Assembly (NCBI GenBank): GCA_964017145.1
Contig: CAXHKQ010000339.1
Coordinates: 1-20,189, forward strand
DNA from: Agrocybe praecox
Taxonomy: Eukaryota; Basidiomycota; Agaricomycetes; Agaricales; Agrocybaceae
DNA length: 20,189 nucleotides
Direction: 5' to 3'
Shown: positions 8,240 through 18,749 of the stretch, one piece after another
Layout of the letters: the number at the start of each line of letters is the position of its first letter
Position numbering within the stretch: position 1 is the first letter of the stretch
The notes under the pieces: generated by a model
The model's input: only the letters and a program-made list of their open reading frames with translations
What the model was told of the DNA's origin: nothing
Database searches by the model: none
Program-made: the position numbers and the translations under genes

Positions 8240-9760
8240 CTCTACTTGATCGCGTCTACCTGATGAAAGAGTTGTTCACATTAGAAGGCCTAGTCGAGTG
8301 GCGCCATATTTTTAGAGAGGGACATGAGGGACATTCAATGTAAAAAAACACCTACAAAGCAGCCAACATTCCGTGAATGCACTTCTAAATTATGTGAGTA
8401 GTGAAACTTAAGGTGGATTTAAATTGCATTTTAATTAATTTGTTGCGAATAGACGGTGGAAGGTAGAAGGTAGAAGTCTTGGCTTTAGTTCAGATTACTT
8501 TGATCTGTGATCTGTCGATCTTATCGGCGTTCTACGAAATAATCATTCAACCATCAGAAAGTTGATGTTAGACTTCATCGTATCGATATGAATATCACCT
8601 TTCAATTGCTTTTTTACTTATTAAAAAAAAAGTACTACTCGCCCAGGTAACAGACTGCGATCGACTTCGATCTTCCCCATCGTCTCCAAAAGTGCCAAAT
8701 CGCCCCAGTCTATTGAGCACGATGCGCAAGGTTAGGAGGCGAGCGCTTGGCGCGTATGGGAACCGCGAGTCACAAGCTCAAGAGTTTTTGGTGCTTGCTG
8801 TGCGCGTGTGTACCCACCAAATAACGGTACAAATTACACGAACACAGCGTCATCGCGCACTGTGTGCGTGTGTGTGTATGTGTGTGTGTGCGATGTCGCG
8901 AGTTACATTTTCGGTAAGACAGGTATATCTGTTCGCGTACACCACTCAACATTTTGAGAACATACACATTCATACATATCGCGTTTATGTTCAAAAGGTG
9001 CGTGCGCTGTCGTCTTCGCATGCGTGCGTTTCGTATGAATGCACATGGATTTATTTGGATAGGTAGGGCCTACTCGTATGCATACAGGCAGCACTATAAA
9101 ACTATAACATAATTCTGACTGGAAGGTGTTAATATGCATCTTCGCACAGAGTTCGTGTGAACGAGACATTTGATCTGAAGCAGTTGGATGCGATTTTGTG
9201 CAAAATGTATGGATGCAGCATCCCCATTATGAATCATGAGCAGTTATATCATTGAATTTTCGTGATTTTGGATATTTTTCATGATAATTATGTAACATTG
9301 ATTGTGCAAAGGAATGAATATGTATTATGATTCATGCGAATCCGCACTACACTATTAAACTCTTAAAGAAAAATAATCAACAAAGTCATGATGAATTTGT
9401 ATTTTCTATGTTGTTATCGAGCTTATTGGTCTAGGTACCAATCACAAACATCGTGCTACAACTCGGCGCAAAAAAAACCCATCCATATAGTACACAGAAA
9501 TATGACGAAAAGGTGTTTTATGATCCGACACGCGGCGTTCCTGTAAATGGGATATTCGCTTTGCTGGGAACTGAACAATTAAATCCCGTCAGTTGCCATT
9601 AGACATGTTTGTAAATCATCAGCACTAAAACAAACACCAAATTGTTCCAAATTTACATGACAATAGCGCGTTGACTTTGAACTCCAAATGAACGCAATCG
9701 TGAATCGCGCCACCGCCGCAGACATCTGTTTTCAGCTATTCGCTGGAAATGCGCATCGCC
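8240..9760. other. Non-coding, mostly AT-rich; no gene seen
   Basis: The region includes an A-run after a TTATT at about 8619-8631 (possible decayed retroposon tail) and a CA/GT-rich island at 8800-9060. About 9470-9740 is unusually free of simple repeats and includes several ATTTAC, CAATTAAAT and similar AT-rich words. No open frame has domain-like content. The 9.5-9.7 kb block would be a reasonable place to look for conserved non-coding sequence. Confidence 0.4.
8859..8891. repeat. (GT)n microsatellite, interrupted
   Basis: Alternating GT with single GC and AT interruptions. It is a simple repeat. Confidence 0.85.
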
Positions 9761-10982
9761 TAGACTAGAGCAAACAAACCCACCGGTGGTGCGCCGGTGA
9801 CAAAACAGAGATCGCGTAGACAATTTCGTGTAGTTTGCCGTTTTCTTCGGTTTCGTTTTCGATTGAACGCTTTCGCACCTTGTCGGCGTCGCCGCCGGTG
9901 TTTACCCAATTGGTCGCGCAAACGCAAACGTGATAATTCTTGCGTGATGCGATGTGATCGATGTGTGTGGCGGCGTGTGGCGCTGTTTTGTGATCGTGGC
10001 GCGTACACATTATATGTTTTTTTTCCTGACGTCTATACTACTACACATATTTGCAACTAATTTCCGTCGCAAACTATGTCTAATATTTGAGTTGCGAATA
10101 ATATATAGGTCAACGGCATCAATGTGGGATATGTGCGCATGTGCGCGCGTCTCCGCCCAAATGCGACCCGGTAACCGATGATTGAAACTAGGCCATTACC
10201 ACACGCGTCGTCGTCCCGATTACGCACCGCACATTATAAGCGGATCGGCTGAGCGGCGAGCCGCCGGATGTAATTGCATCCGAATTGAATATGTTCGTAC
10301 AACGACTAATTACCATGTTAACAATGATGTCCGAAATGCGTCGTATCCATTAGGATGCCGAGTCCGGTCCGATGGTCATTCCGCCACGGCACGTTGCTCA
10401 TTCAAACACACGCACTTCTGTCTGTCTGGCTGTGTTCGTTCGTTTGCCACTCACTCACACTCTTTCCGATTAACCCATTTACCGCACACGCGCGATGTCC
10501 GGCAACGCGATGTCCCCGTGTGCCCGCAAGCGTATGTGGTCGTGTGTCATATGTGTTATATGTGTGTCAAATGATTCACGTTGGTTTCGCTGCTGCCACT
10601 GCTGCTGTTTGAACGGAATAGTGTGTCCGTGTGTGTTACACAATAGAATGCGCGCGATCGCAGAAATGGTGCGAATTTATTTCCAAATGCAAATCAAGCG
10701 AGTGCATGTGTGTTTGGTGTGCGTGACAGTAGTGCGGGTTCAACGTGAAAGGTTTAAGTGAATGCAGGCAGAGCATGCAACCAGCAGAATCAGTAGTAGT
10801 AGTAACGACAGTATGCAGTTAGGTAGAGTATGTATGTAAATAAATGCATCGCCAATGATATGAGTACGAGTGCAACGTAAACAGATTCGTGTGTATGTGT
10901 ATGGCCGCCCGTATGTGTGTCGTTTAGCAAGTCAATTGTGGGAGAAGAGATACGCATGCATGAATGTAACATAAACATAAAT

Positions 10983-11160
10983 ACTCACAGAGGAAACGGT
11001 GGTGGTGGAGATGGGAAACGGTAGAGATTCAGGTGGTTTCGTGGATGTCGATAGAGCAGAAGTGTAGGATGGATGTGGTGGTCAGAGTGCGAGAATAGTC
11101 CGAGAATAGCCGGAATGGAGAAGTTTGGTTTGGTTTGGGGTGGGTGGAGTCGGTGATGTC
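10983..11160. other. Purine/G-rich strand-asymmetric block with minus-strand GTGAGT
   Basis: The plus strand is strongly G+A-rich (GGTGGTGGAGATGGGAAACGG and similar) and nearly lacks the CA/GT runs around it. On the minus strand the same block is a pyrimidine-rich sequence ending in CCTCT followed by a GTGAGT donor match (about 10989-10983), which would suit a 5' UTR exon. It also has polypurine character that could form unusual DNA structure. No protein is recognised. Confidence 0.25.
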
Positions 11161-11671
11161 TGTTTATCTCACTGCACTGCATACGGATTCATATCACACT
11201 TCACTTTCATGTGTGGGGTGGTCGACGATGGTCGATGCGCGCGCTCAGACGATATAATCACTCTATTCAGATCATGCCATCCAAATCAACACACACACAC
11301 ACACGCCGCGGTCTCCCCGGAATTCGTGCCGCAAGACGAGATGCTGGGGCTGATGATGACGAAGATGATGGCGATGATGGCGATGACAACGCGACGATCA
11401 CGGCTAATGATGACGATGCACACGCCGAGCTTTTGTGCAGATGAATATCCGGGTCAGGCGCAAAGCGCAGCGCGTACTGCAATCGCGCACACACGCGATA
11501 CACACACACACCGTCGCTCACGTAGGACGGGCAGCAGCCGCAGCAGACACACACGATCGCACGAGAGCGCGCGCGCGCGTGTATTCAATGCGAATTTAAT
11601 GGCAACAGTTGCAAAAGTAGGTCACTCACACACACAGAACACACTCACTCTGCGCGTTTTTGCGCGCTCGT

Positions 11672-11704
11672 CTGTGTGTGTGTGTGTGTGTATGTGTATG
11701 TATG
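11672..11704. repeat. (GT)n microsatellite with TATG variants
   Basis: A GT run of nine units followed by TATGTGTATGTATG. It is the longest uninterrupted GT array in this part of the window. Confidence 0.9.
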
Positions 11705-12748
11705 TCGGTTGGTTGGTGGCTGAGTGGCTGTGTACGTGTTAGCTTGTTTGTATGTGTGTATTCACTCATTCGCCATGCACACGCGAAGAACAATGCGTAC
11801 ACGGCTCCGCATTTCTTTTTGCGTATGTATTGTGTGCGCGGTCGTGTATCCGTATGTGAGTGAATAATTTGCACACAACGGTGGTTAATTGCGTGATGAT
11901 GAGGCACGAACCGACACACCAAATGTATGCTATGGTCAAGGTTCCTAACTGCGTGGCACGTAATCCAAGTGTTTGCGGTATGTGAGGAGGCGCACTGCAA
12001 TCCCGATGAGGCGTTGTAATCCTTAAAATCCGTTGAGACTAGGAATTGAGGTCAATCACAGCAGTGGCCGAAATTGATGCTGGTGGTCGATCGATGCGGT
12101 ATTCAAGTTCACAGAGTGTAGAGTTTGCGATAGTATCCGTTTCGGAGTATCGAGGCTGATCGCTGGAGATCCTGTTGCGCGCACGCGATCACTAACGAAG
12201 ACGTACGGATTCGGACTGCACGCACCGCGAAGCAGAATGCAGACGACGACGACGACGGCACACGAACGAGCGAGCGCGTGTGTGGATAGACGTGTGTACG
12301 CACCCGACGATGGTTCTGCACAGACTGAAGAAGGCTGGCCGATCGCGCTGCCAAACGCATATACACGTACACACGTACCACACACACACATGCGCACGAA
12401 GTCTCTCGGCATCGACCTCAACGTGTTTTTAGTGTCGGTGTGTGTCGGTGTGTGTGTGTCTGCAAACACGAACGAACGAACGAATACACCGAACGCCGAA
12501 CCACCGCCGAGTCGAGTCGAGTCGAGTCCGCGATCAGCGCGTGCGAAAGAGATCGAGCCCGCGTGCGCGTCGCACAACATCAGCGCAGGCATACCTATAC
12601 GCACACACAGGTAAATGTGTGTATGTTTGTGTGTATACACACATCAACATAGTATGCATATATAGCGAGAGATACTAAATCGGAACCAGTTGTTTTGTGG
12701 TATGCTTGGCTTGGTTGAACGCGTGCGCAAGCGCGCGCGGTCTTCAAC

Positions 12749-12774
12749 CGACGACGACGACGACGACGACGACG
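12749..12774. repeat. (CGA/GAC)n trinucleotide run
   Basis: About eight CGA units, preceded by a GCGCGCGCGG run. It is outside any supported gene. Confidence 0.9.
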
Positions 12775-13122
12775 TTGTCTGCTCAACCAGTGTTTGGGAG
12801 AAAGCACCGAGCGCCGGCGCACAAACACGTTCACACAGATAGGCACACACACATACACCGACGGGCACGTGAACACACAGCCCATTCGAATACTGATGAA
12901 TCGCGGGCCCGAATGTTGAGAGGGAAACTGGGGGATTGAGGTTGTCCTCTATTTTGTGAGATATGTTTTTTCACGAACTAACATATTTTACCATGAGTAT
13001 ATTTATGGACTATCTAGAATTTTAATGTAAAAATGTTGCCGACTTCGGAAAGTCGCAGATTTGCAAAACCAATATTTGTTACAGTTCATTCGAAAAACAA
13101 TTGTTGACTAATTAGGAGCTCT

Positions 13123-13217
13123 AATTCGCTCGGTGATTTTTTCTAATTTTTTCGAAAGATGAGGATGTGTAGACAATTTCAATATCTTTTATTTGAGTAT
13201 CCACACATTGTACTAAG
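13123..13217 (+). repeat. Left inverted arm of the foldback element
   Basis: It pairs with 13631-13725 over its whole length with scattered mismatches and small indels. The divergence between arms indicates an old insertion. Confidence 0.85.
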
Positions 13218-13218
13218 T

Positions 13219-13275
13219 TGGCCCAGTTGGTTTTAGAATCACAAGTTGTTGGTTCGAATCCCCGAAGCGGCACCT
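13219..13275 (+). mobile_element. tRNA-derived SINE-like fragment (A and B boxes)
   Basis: TGGCCCAGTTGG at 13219-13230 matches the tRNA A box and GGTTCGAATCC at 13251-13261 matches the B box perfectly. The gap between them is only 20 bases, against about 32 in a normal tRNA, so the anticodon arm is shortened. The T-stem does not pair well and no acceptor stem closes. It is therefore a tRNA-derived Pol III promoter relic, as in SINE heads, not a working tRNA gene. Confidence 0.65.
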
Positions 13276-13630
13276 CAAATTTATCAAACGCGTCGTCTAA
13301 AACTGGGAACTGTGTAATCAGCAATAAAAAGGTTGCTATACAAAAAACATTAAGTTCTCAAAGCGCAGAGTGAGAAAAAAACACCGTATACTGTTGCCTA
13401 TCAACAGTAAAATAACCTGTAGAATGCTTCAAATTTCAAATACAGCCGTCCAACACTCCTTCATGGGGTAAATGGATGTAGATGATGACGAAGTTGGTCC
13501 AGCAAAACGTTCTATTCCAAACACGAATTCCAGATATGTTTTAAGAGAAATGAAATCGATTTATTTTTCCCAACACAAAAAATACGTGTTTCGTCCTCAG
13601 TATGAAGGACATAACTTTTCTTCGGATTAA

Positions 13631-13725
13631 CTTAGAACAATTCGTCAATACTCAAATGAAAAATAATGAAATTGTCTACACAACCTCATCTTTCGAAAAA
13701 TTTAGAATAAATCACCGAGCGAATT
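13631..13725 (-). repeat. Right inverted arm of the foldback element
   Basis: The reverse complement of this stretch aligns to 13123-13217. Beyond it inwards (13560-13630) the two sides no longer match. Confidence 0.85.
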
Positions 13726-14044
13726 CTCCATATAAAAACGGAGCGGCCTTGTTTAGAAGATGAGATTATGTCAGGCGATTTTCTGTGTATATATGATAGA
13801 AAGATGTTTATTCTACGAACCTGTATCATTGAAATGATCAGATTATTATAGCTTGTCCTCAAAATATAGTCGCAAACTTGAAAATTGAGATTTGTGTCAT
13901 TGTTTATTTTAGACACGTGGTTTTTAATCAGGTACACGTTTATCGTAGTGGGGTCTTTTTGACAGGTGTTTCTTGACATTGAAAATGATTAAACTTACTA
14001 CTGAAAAATACGATTGCGTGCATATTATGAAATTATCAGATATC

Positions 14045-14305
14045 AGAATTATGGCGCATATTTCGCATTGTGGGCCTGTGACGGGCTCCAAAATCGTGCG
14101 ATTTCACACAGCTGGAAAATTTTCTGTGGGGTCATTTGAAGTAACATAGCTTGTAGATGAGTCCGAGACGATTGACGCCTTGGAAGATAATATTTGGCTC
14201 GTTATTTCTGTCGGCTCCAATTGTTGCTAAAATAGGGTCTCCGGCTCGAATTTATTCGATCCATGAAGGAAAACGGTTATAATCATAATACAGATTTTTT
14301 TTAAA
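14045..14305 (+). mobile_element. Tc1/mariner-superfamily transposase relic (C-terminal catalytic region)
   Basis: Pieces in two frames match the C-terminal part of an insect Tc1/mariner transposase. An IS..GPV piece lies at about 14060-14082. A second piece, SCDFTQLENFLWGHLK, is encoded at about 14094-14141 and corresponds to the region of the last catalytic acidic residue followed by FLWG. ETIDALEDNI then appears at 14165-14194, and there is a terminus resembling the usual IIFK ending near 14305. Internal stops and frame changes show a decayed copy. Its family is close to, but visibly different from, the relic at 3943-4141. Confidence 0.75.
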
Positions 14306-14309
14306 ACAC

Positions 14310-16340
14310 ACGACTAAATAAAACATTCTTCATAGTTTCTTCTATAGTTTTAATCTAGTTTTCGAATGATTCAACATTATTTACCTTGTTCTAAATTCAG
14401 GTGTATCACCCCGGACATTTCTGCTTTGTACATTATATGTTTTACGTTTCAGTGTGCCTAAAAATAAATTCAGAAACAGACAAACTGAATGGCATATAGT
14501 AGAGTAAACAGAATACTAATTGAAAATTAAACTTTTGCACTGTCTGTCTAAAATATCGCACCACCTTGTTGCGGTGCGAACAAGATCACTTCGGCACAAG
14601 TATACTATACCTATATGTATGCACATCTGTGGGTATGCGATGTGAGTGTGTATACTGTATACACGGCGCGGCCGTGATCGCGGTCGCGATATACAACATT
14701 TGGCGCACACGCGAAGAAGAAATGGAAAGAGACGCAAATATTGTACGCAATGCGTGTGCGTAAACGCGCGAACATTAGCTGGTGTGCGAGTGTATGCGTT
14801 TATGTCTATATGAATATGGTATACGATCGCATTTATTCGCGCACGACGCGGAAAATTGAGCCTCGTTTTGGAATGGGCATATTTACCTGTTGACTGGTGT
14901 GTGTTGGTCTTTGTTGTATGCATGCATTTGTCGCACGGCGTTTGATCGCGATCTGGATGGAAATATGAAACAGGCATGCTGTAGTCAATATGTTAATATG
15001 CATATGAATACGACTGCAGAGGGATAAGCGTGTACAATGTGGCTGAGTGTCTTACATGTGTGTGGTATTATCTTCATTCATGCGCGTCACGATCGTCTGC
15101 CCCCTCCGTTGAGCCGCTAATGCGCAAATCCGTGTGCGTGTGATACAAATATTGAATGAATGCACCGTTTTGACGCGCGCGTGCTCTTAGCATCAGCAGA
15201 CTACCAAACGGAACGGAACTGCTGGCTGGCTGACTGGCTGGCGGATCGCGCTGACAGCGTCAAGTGCTCTCGACAAATATATGCCCACAATGCACACGGT
15301 TTGATTATGGTATTGACGCGTGCGCGAGCGCGCGGTCTTCTTTTGTGTTTGCGTAGCATAAACGTAGTCACACACATGAGAAGATTGAAATTCACCAACC
15401 AGTCAACAGAGCCGCCACAAGCCATTTGGATGAAGGGATCAAACACACACACAGATACAAATGCATAAACACACACGTGGAGTGGATATTCCGTATAACT
15501 AACACACAATGATTGCCCACGTGCACGTGGATTCAAATACAGTGTATGCAGAATGTAGACAATCCGATGCTCAAGCAGACGTACATAGCTTACACGCGGA
15601 TGCTGTGCTTGTGCATGACTGATGCATGACTACGAATAGATTTTATGTCGGATGTTGAATGGTGGAAAATAGGTTACACATATTATATTATTATGCATAG
15701 TCTATGATATGACATATGAGCTTGAGATAGGCAGAGCCAAAATTATTGAGCAATCGATATGTGATTTTTCGACGTGGTCGTTGCATCTCGAAACCCAATC
15801 CAAACTATCAACATTATTTCAAATAATGTAGAGCTCTTCTATTATATGTTCCATACAAAATAACAATCAGATTGCTACGGGGTACATTTTGCAGTGGGCT
15901 TTTCTTTCACCGCCATTGATTTCCTATAAAAACCTAGCATTTCACTGAATTCGGACTATTATGTGACTTTTATCAAATCTGTCTATTGTTCGTCTGTCTG
16001 ATCGTTTAAGGCTTCTCATACGAAACGTATATCCTTATATGTGTTTTGGTGTTTTTCTTAAAAATATCGAATGATTGACTTACAAGAGGAGGTCACGCAC
16101 ATGTCGATACGGATCACAGTGAGTGTTTAGCTGGTGATAAAGATATGGGCAAAATAAAGATATCTGTGGTCGAAGATATGAGCAGTTGAAGATTTAGATC
16201 TTGTATGGGAAAGCTCACACGTCAAAACGGTCGTTGAATTTGTTCATTGCCAACTTGTATCCCAACTAAATCTTCTTGTGTTTTGATGATATCATGAGAT
16301 TTTATTAAGTAATGGAGGTAATTCCTCTACATGTTTATAT
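14310..16340. other. Non-coding DNA; no gene seen
   Basis: Positions 14530-15560 are a CA/GT/CG-rich patch like those further left. Positions 15640-16340 are AT-rich and resemble old repeat-derived sequence. No open frame has recognisable protein content and no tRNA or rRNA is seen. Confidence 0.45.
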
Positions 16341-16461
16341 ACGATTGCAGATACATAAAATAAGCTTATTGTTTTTCTCGACTCCAAATTGTACAGTTTT
16401 AGCTTAAATAGATAGGTGTTCACAATTTACCCCTTAACTTTTAAACATGTCGAAAAAACAT
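16341..16461 (+). repeat. Direct repeat B, copy 1 (left of the minisatellite)
   Basis: Nearly identical to 17967-18070 in the same orientation, from ACGATTGCAGATACATAAAA to ATGTCGA(A/T)AAAACAT. Copy 1 carries 17 extra bases (AGATAGGTGTTCACAAT) where copy 2 is continuous, with AAT at both edges of the difference. The two copies bracket about 1.5 kb including the minisatellite. Confidence 0.9.
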
Positions 16462-16825
16462 TATCTTTACTCTATAAAGCGCAAACTTCTGCTTCTTTGT
16501 TAACTTATACTGAAAGAACCGTTAGTTAGATCACATGTGTGTTATAGTATACGTGTGCGCCCAACCTTTGAGATGGTTATAGGCTTTAGTTTGGTCAGAT
16601 ACATTGTACCGTTGTCGAGTAATGTGCAGCGAAAGCACGAGAAACACGAATTTACCTCACACGGATACACACGTACAAAGAATTCGCAATGCAAAAACCA
16701 ATAGGCATGGATGGCACTGGACAGCAACAAACACTCATGTGTGCATGTGTGTGTATGTGAGTGTGTATAACACGCCTACACTCAAACTTTTATGTTGAGG
16801 TTCAAACGCACAACACAATGCACAG

Positions 16826-16852
<27 letters not shown>
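16826..16852. repeat. (GAT)n trinucleotide run
   Basis: About eight to nine GAT units between CACAGT and GGAGC, about 25 bases before the minisatellite begins. Confidence 0.9.
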
Positions 16853-16856
<4 letters not shown>

Positions 16857-16875
16857 ATCGGGCCGATTTTTTATA

Positions 16876-17845
16876 CAGTGGAACCTCTCTAACTCTTCAA
16901 GCAGGAACATCCTAGGCCGGAAACCTCTCTACACCGGAACACAATTTTAAGTCAGTGCCATTAATTTTGGTATGCACTTTTTGATCAATGTGGTTTCTGT
17001 ACAGTTGATCCTCTCCAAGCCGAAATCTCCGTATGCCTCTCTACACCGAAAAAAACATTATGGTCCCGTGCGAATTATTTTGTGATGTACTTTTTAATCA
17101 AATTTTTTTTGCTACAGTGGGAACCTCCCTAAGCTGGAACCTCTCTACACCGTAACGAGATTTTGGTACCGTGCGATTAATTTTGTCATGCACTTTTTGA
17201 TCAAATATTTTTTGTGTACGGTCGAACCTCTCCAAGCCGAACCTCCCTTATCCGGAAACCTCTCCACTGCACAAAATGATTTCTTAATGTTTTTTTATTT
17301 AAATGATTTTTAGGTACAGTTCAAATGATTTTTAGGTACAGTTTAGGGCCTCTCTAAGCCGGAAACCTCTCTAAACCGTAACAAAATGTTGGTGCGAATG
17401 AATAGTTTGATGCACTTTTAAATAAAATTATTTTTGCTACAGTGGAACTTGCCTAAACCAAAACCTTCTCTAGATCGGAACATAATGTTGGTTTCGAGCA
17501 ATTAATATTGTAATGCAATTTTGATCAAATATTTTGTTGTACAGTGGAACCACTCCAAGCCGAAATTTCCCTAAGCCGGAAACCTCTCTACACCTCTTTA
17601 CACATAATCAAATTATTTTTGCTACAGTGAGAACCTCGCTAAACCTCTTCATATCAAATCAAAATGTTGGTCCAGTGCGATTTATTTTGGAATGTGTGTT
17701 TTTTGGTACAGTGGAACCAAGCCGAAACCTCCCTAAGCCGGTCCCGTGCGATTTTGGTCCCGTGCGATTTATTTTGTAATGCGCTTTCGAATCAAATTAA
17801 TTTTTGTTGTCATCGGTGGCGGACGCTGGCGGCGGAGCCGCTAGT
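16876..17845 (+). repeat. Minisatellite of nine degenerate units of about 100 bp
   Basis: Units start with (T)ACAGTGGAACCTCTCTAAGC or variants at about 16876, 17002, 17115, 17219, 17339, 17440, 17542, 17625 and 17709, with an extra short TACAGTTC at 17317. The spacing is 83-126 bp. Within units recur a second AACCTCTCTACACCG, GTCCCGTGCGATTAATTTTG, ATGCACTTTTTGATCAAAT and a T-rich end. Most unit starts are preceded by TA, and the CAGTGGAACCTC word resembles ends of pogo/Tc1-type elements. Short frames crossing the array are not coding. Confidence 0.9.
17829..17845 (+). other. Helitron-like 3' terminus (hairpin then CTAG|T)
   Basis: Directly after the last minisatellite unit the sequence turns GC-rich and forms GCGGC-GGA-GCCGC, a 5-bp stem with a 3-base loop. 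It is followed by CTAG and then T, and the sequence becomes AT-rich at once. Helitron and Helentron/DINE elements end in a GC-rich hairpin and CTRR inserted before T, and often carry internal tandem repeats. The hairpin here overlaps CTAG rather than standing 10-12 bases away, so this is a suggestion only. Confidence 0.35.
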
Positions 17846-17966
17846 ATAGTTTATATATAGTTTATATAGGGCAATTTTTGCCGGGCTGAACCATGTTTTA
17901 CTCATATAACTTTCAACAAAAAACCATCCAAATATTTTGTTAAACAGCCGAACAGTCGTCTGAACA

Positions 17967-18070
17967 ACGATTGCAGATACATAAAATAAGCTTATTGTTT
18001 TTCTCGACTCCAAATTGTACAGTTTTAGCTTAAATTTACCCCTTAACTTTTAAACATGTCGATAAAACAT
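17967..18070 (+). repeat. Direct repeat B, copy 2 (right of the minisatellite)
   Basis: Second copy of the repeat at 16341-16461, lacking the 17-base segment and otherwise almost unchanged. The high identity suggests a recent duplication or related insertions. The flanks diverge at once on both sides. Confidence 0.9.
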
Positions 18071-18334
18071 ACACTCCGTTTTCACCATCGTGTTTCGAAT
18101 TTTTACTTAACAGCCTTAACAGGCTATTTTTTTCAATAGCATTTTATCGTATCGAAATCGGCTATACTACATGGTTCACTAAGTCCCGGGAAAATCGCCA
18201 CCACTCTCAAATCGATTTCATTTTCCGGAAGAGCCATCTTTTAAAAGAGGAATAAAAAATTGTCATGAGATTTAATAGAGTAGTTTGAAAGTTATGCCGT
18301 TTATTGTAACACGCGGTTCATCAAATTCGGGTTA

Positions 18335-18712
18335 ATGGAGAAGAGTGAATTTCGTTTCTTGATGTAGCACTGTTTTCTGATGGGAAAAGTGCGACTGGAG
18401 CCAAAACATGTCTTACTTCGTGTGGTGCAGGCTCTTGTCCATCCGAAAACAGAAATTGCAATTGTTTTCCAAAACTCTGTACCTGCTATTTGTGCACCGA
18501 AGACGATGCGCGCAGTCGACGCCTAAATGTGTCGGTTACTGACGAAAACATCAATAAGTCCTTCAAATAATTTCGGAAACAGAAAAGTTTGGCAGCAAGA
18601 GATTCCTGATTTTCTAAAGATATGAAAACAATGTTTAGACATTTCGTGCATGCGATTTTGGGACTGCGAGAGCATTTTGAAGAGAGGGCGCCGCGATTAC
18701 GCAAAAACTGTT
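18335..18712 (+). mobile_element. Mariner transposase relic (N-terminal DNA-binding half)
   Basis: The ATG at 18335 begins MEKSEFRFL, stops, then continues HCFLMGK, which is the typical N terminus of mariner transposases. Another frame then gives EDDARSRRLNVSVTDENI at about 18499-18552 (linker ahead of the second helix-turn-helix) and, in the same frame, an RHFVHAILGLRE piece and APRLRK near 18637-18706, which correspond to the H-L-H and WVPRL region before the catalytic domain. Several stops and frame changes mark it as dead. The catalytic domain is absent. It is the most likely source of the adjacent repeat A sequence. Confidence 0.75.
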
Positions 18713-18749
18713 AATTGTCAAAATCAACAAATTGTCGATAATTTGATGA

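Larger units (their letters stand above)
9761..12950. other. CA/GT/CG-rich DNA without a supportable gene
   Basis: Long open frames on both strands here are translations of dinucleotide repeats (THTH, CVCV, RVRA) and have no domains. The stretch contains several GT/CA runs, a (GC)n run near 11567-11579, GAT/GAC-rich sequence at 11345-11425 and 12749-12774, and one purine-rich plus-strand block (10983-11160). I see no splice-consistent coding exon. Confidence 0.5.
13114..13730. mobile_element. Foldback/MITE-like element with inverted arms of about 95 bp
   Basis: The left arm (about 13123-13217) and right arm (about 13631-13725) are imperfect inverted copies. Both contain AATTCGCTCGGTGATT, TTTTTCGAAAGATGAGG and GTGTAGACAATTTCA, then a TTTGAGTAT word and a final CTAAG. 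Similarity may extend outwards to GGAG with a 4-base gap. The interior of about 410 bp has no coding capacity but includes a tRNA-like Pol III promoter next to the left arm. Target duplications are not clear. It fits a non-autonomous DNA element with long inverted repeats, or two inverted copies of one repeat trapping a SINE. Confidence 0.8.

Noticed and set aside
11626..12640. Several 90-190-codon frames on both strands
   Set aside because: Translations are THTHTH, VCVCVC and RARA runs from CA/GT/CG repeats with no domain; open frames arise easily in such DNA.
13121..13324. 67-codon minus-strand frame containing RGFEPTT
   Set aside because: It is the antisense translation of the tRNA-like B box and foldback arm, a familiar spurious peptide.
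16876..17845. CRISPR-like array
   Set aside because: Units are long, degenerate and have no constant short repeat with unique spacers; it is a eukaryotic minisatellite.
16341..18070. LTR retrotransposon (direct repeats as LTRs)
   Set aside because: The repeats are only about 100 bp, lack TG...CA ends, primer-binding site and any gag/pol coding between them.
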